A stretch of DNA of 64,000 nt from Sphingomonas profundi (GTDB lineage: Bacteria > Pseudomonadota > Alphaproteobacteria > Sphingomonadales > Sphingomonadaceae), in contig NZ_CP046535.1 of NCBI RefSeq assembly GCF_009739515.1, positions 1,922,001-1,986,000 on the forward strand, read 5' to 3'. Under the pieces are notes generated by a model, which had not been told where the DNA came from, made no database searches, and saw only the letters and a list, made by a program, of their open reading frames with translations. The position numbers and the translations under genes were made by a program. This document shows, piece after piece, positions 63,043-64,000 of the stretch. Each line of letters starts with the position of its first letter. Positions within the stretch are counted from its first letter, which is position 1.

Positions 63043-64000
63043 CAGGCGCGCCCGGCAATGTGTGCGTCTGTGCCGGAGAGTCGCGACATCAGCGGCGTCA
63101 CGCTGTCGGCCTTTTCCAGATTAGCGAGCAGATCGGCAGACCACGCCTGCAGCCCGGCATCGATCATGCCGTCCGTGCAGGCGCGGTACTTCGCCAGCGT
63201 CTCCTCGCGGCTCAGCGGCAGCGCGGCATCGCCCTTCGCCTGCACCGCCTCCGCCCGGAAGGCGCGCCCGTCGCTCAGGCGGACGGTGACGATGTCCGCC
63301 TTGCCGAGCTGATCGTAGCCCCATTCGTCGTGGACGATCATGTTGGCCTTGCCACGGTGCCTGAGGATCTCGGGCGCGTGCAGCTTGGCGGCGGAGAAGG
63401 TGCGCGGATCCATCGGCTCGCCCGCGATCGTGGCGGCGACGACGTGCGGCAGGCTGAAGCGCGCCTCCTCGACATCCTTCGGATCGGGATATTTCATGAT
63501 CGTCGGGAAGGCGCGATTCACCTCGACTTCGACCCCGACGACGTCGTCCCCGGTAAAGCCATGCTCCGCCATCGTCCCTTTGAGGGAGTCGATGACCCGC
63601 TGGAGCATGTAGCAGCAAGGATATTTCTTCTGGCCGACCGCCATGACCCGCAGGTCGCCGCCGGTGCCGAGATCGAAGGCGATTTCGGGCTGGCCGGCGA
63701 GGGCATCGAAATAGCCCGCCTTGCCTTCGAGGATCGCCGGATTGCCGCCCAGGCCGCGCGCCGCCAGGCTTGCGGCCATGATGCCGTCGCGGGCGGCGAA
63801 ACCGGCCTCGACGACATGGGCGGCCGAGCCGGTCTGGCGCACCATGCCGCCGCCGACGGAGACCGAGAGGGTGACGGCGTCGCGGATCTGCTCCCGCGTC
63901 AGGCCCATCAGCTTGGCGGCGGCCGCCGCCATGCCGATCGTCCCGACATTGGCGCAGGACAGGAAGCCGCGCGCCGCCGCGCCGCCGTCCGAGCAGGTCA
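63042..64000 (-). CDS. MmgE/PrpD family protein (N-terminus beyond right edge)
   Basis: The frame is open to the right edge, so only about the last 318 residues are present. They match MmgE/PrpD: GFLSCANVGTIGMAAAAAKLMGL, LSVSVGGGMVRQTGSAAHVVEAGFAARDGIMAASLAARG, the central KKYPCCYMLQRVIDSL (usual KxYPxC), and FSLPHVVAATIAGEP. Known members dehydrate 2-methylcitrate or isomerise aconitate-like acids; in CoA pathways the role is less clear. It is followed by the two acyl-CoA dehydrogenase genes with a 1-nt overlap. Confidence 0.9.
   Translation of the reverse strand, partial: TCSDGGAAARGFLSCANVGTIGMAAAAAKLMGLTREQIRDAVTLSVSVGGGMVRQTGSAAHVVEAGFAARDGIMAASLAARGLGGNPAILEGKAGYFDALAGQPEIAFDLGTGGDLRVMAVGQKKYPCCYMLQRVIDSLKGTMAEHGFTGDDVVGVEVEVNRAFPTIMKYPDPKDVEEARFSLPHVVAATIAGEPMDPRTFSAAKLHAPEILRHRGKANMIVHDEWGYDQLGKADIVTVRLSDGRAFRAEAVQAKGDAALPLSREETLAKYRACTDGMIDAGLQAWSADLLANLEKADSVTPLMSRLSGTDAHIAGRA

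Overview
The window is high-GC alphaproteobacterial chromosome, most likely from a sphingomonad (order Sphingomonadales; Sphingomonas or a close relative). This is inferred from the gene order tkt-gap-(MOSC)-pgk-class I fba-DUF2834-thiE, the zapA-6S RNA-fau-DUF2842 block, and the style of the catabolic clusters. No insertion sequence, integrase, phage gene, CRISPR array or plasmid function was seen.

Region 1 (about 1-23 kb) is mostly housekeeping. It opens with cell-wall enzymes: an M23 peptidase cut by the left edge, an L,D-transpeptidase and a DUF882 M15-like peptidase. A minus-strand carbon-metabolism operon follows (tkt, gap, MOSC, pgk, fba, DUF2834, thiE). After it come zapA, 6S RNA, fau and DUF2842, then an Old Yellow Enzyme, tRNA-Asp, an AI-2E family transporter, a SleB-type hydrolase, a caspase-fold protein and purine genes. 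purC is separated from purS-purQ by a three-gene surface-lipoprotein locus: a TbpB-like lipoprotein, a Slam-type outer-membrane translocon and a polytopic membrane protein.

Region 2 (about 23-32.5 kb) holds tRNA-Arg and redox/stress genes: a catalase-family protein, a zinc alcohol dehydrogenase, an aldo/keto reductase and a carboxymuconolactone-decarboxylase-like protein. It ends with a tight four-gene unit of MFS transporter, SDR, FMN 2-hydroxyacid oxidase-like protein and nitroreductase.

Region 3 (about 32.7-64 kb) is a large catabolic island. It encodes two ring-attack systems (a Rieske dioxygenase alpha/beta pair with its ferredoxin, and an NtaA/DszA-type flavin monooxygenase) and an intradiol ring-cleavage dioxygenase. 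It also holds an acyl-CoA synthetase of each of two types, four acyl-CoA dehydrogenases, enoyl-CoA hydratases, a fused FadB-like enzyme, a 3-oxoadipyl-CoA-type thiolase, an SCP-x/Ltp2-like thiolase with a DUF35 partner and hot-dog hydratase, an MmgE/PrpD protein, and two paralogous tandem AhpD-like proteins of unknown role. One GntR and one IclR regulator are present. An 8-bp palindrome TGTCGACA recurs in front of the LLM operon, the Rieske operon and the divergent IclR/acyl-CoA-synthetase genes, which points to one shared regulon. The likely overall job is ring hydroxylation and opening plus CoA-dependent side-chain or ring-fragment oxidation of an aromatic or alicyclic compound. The substrate cannot be read from sequence.
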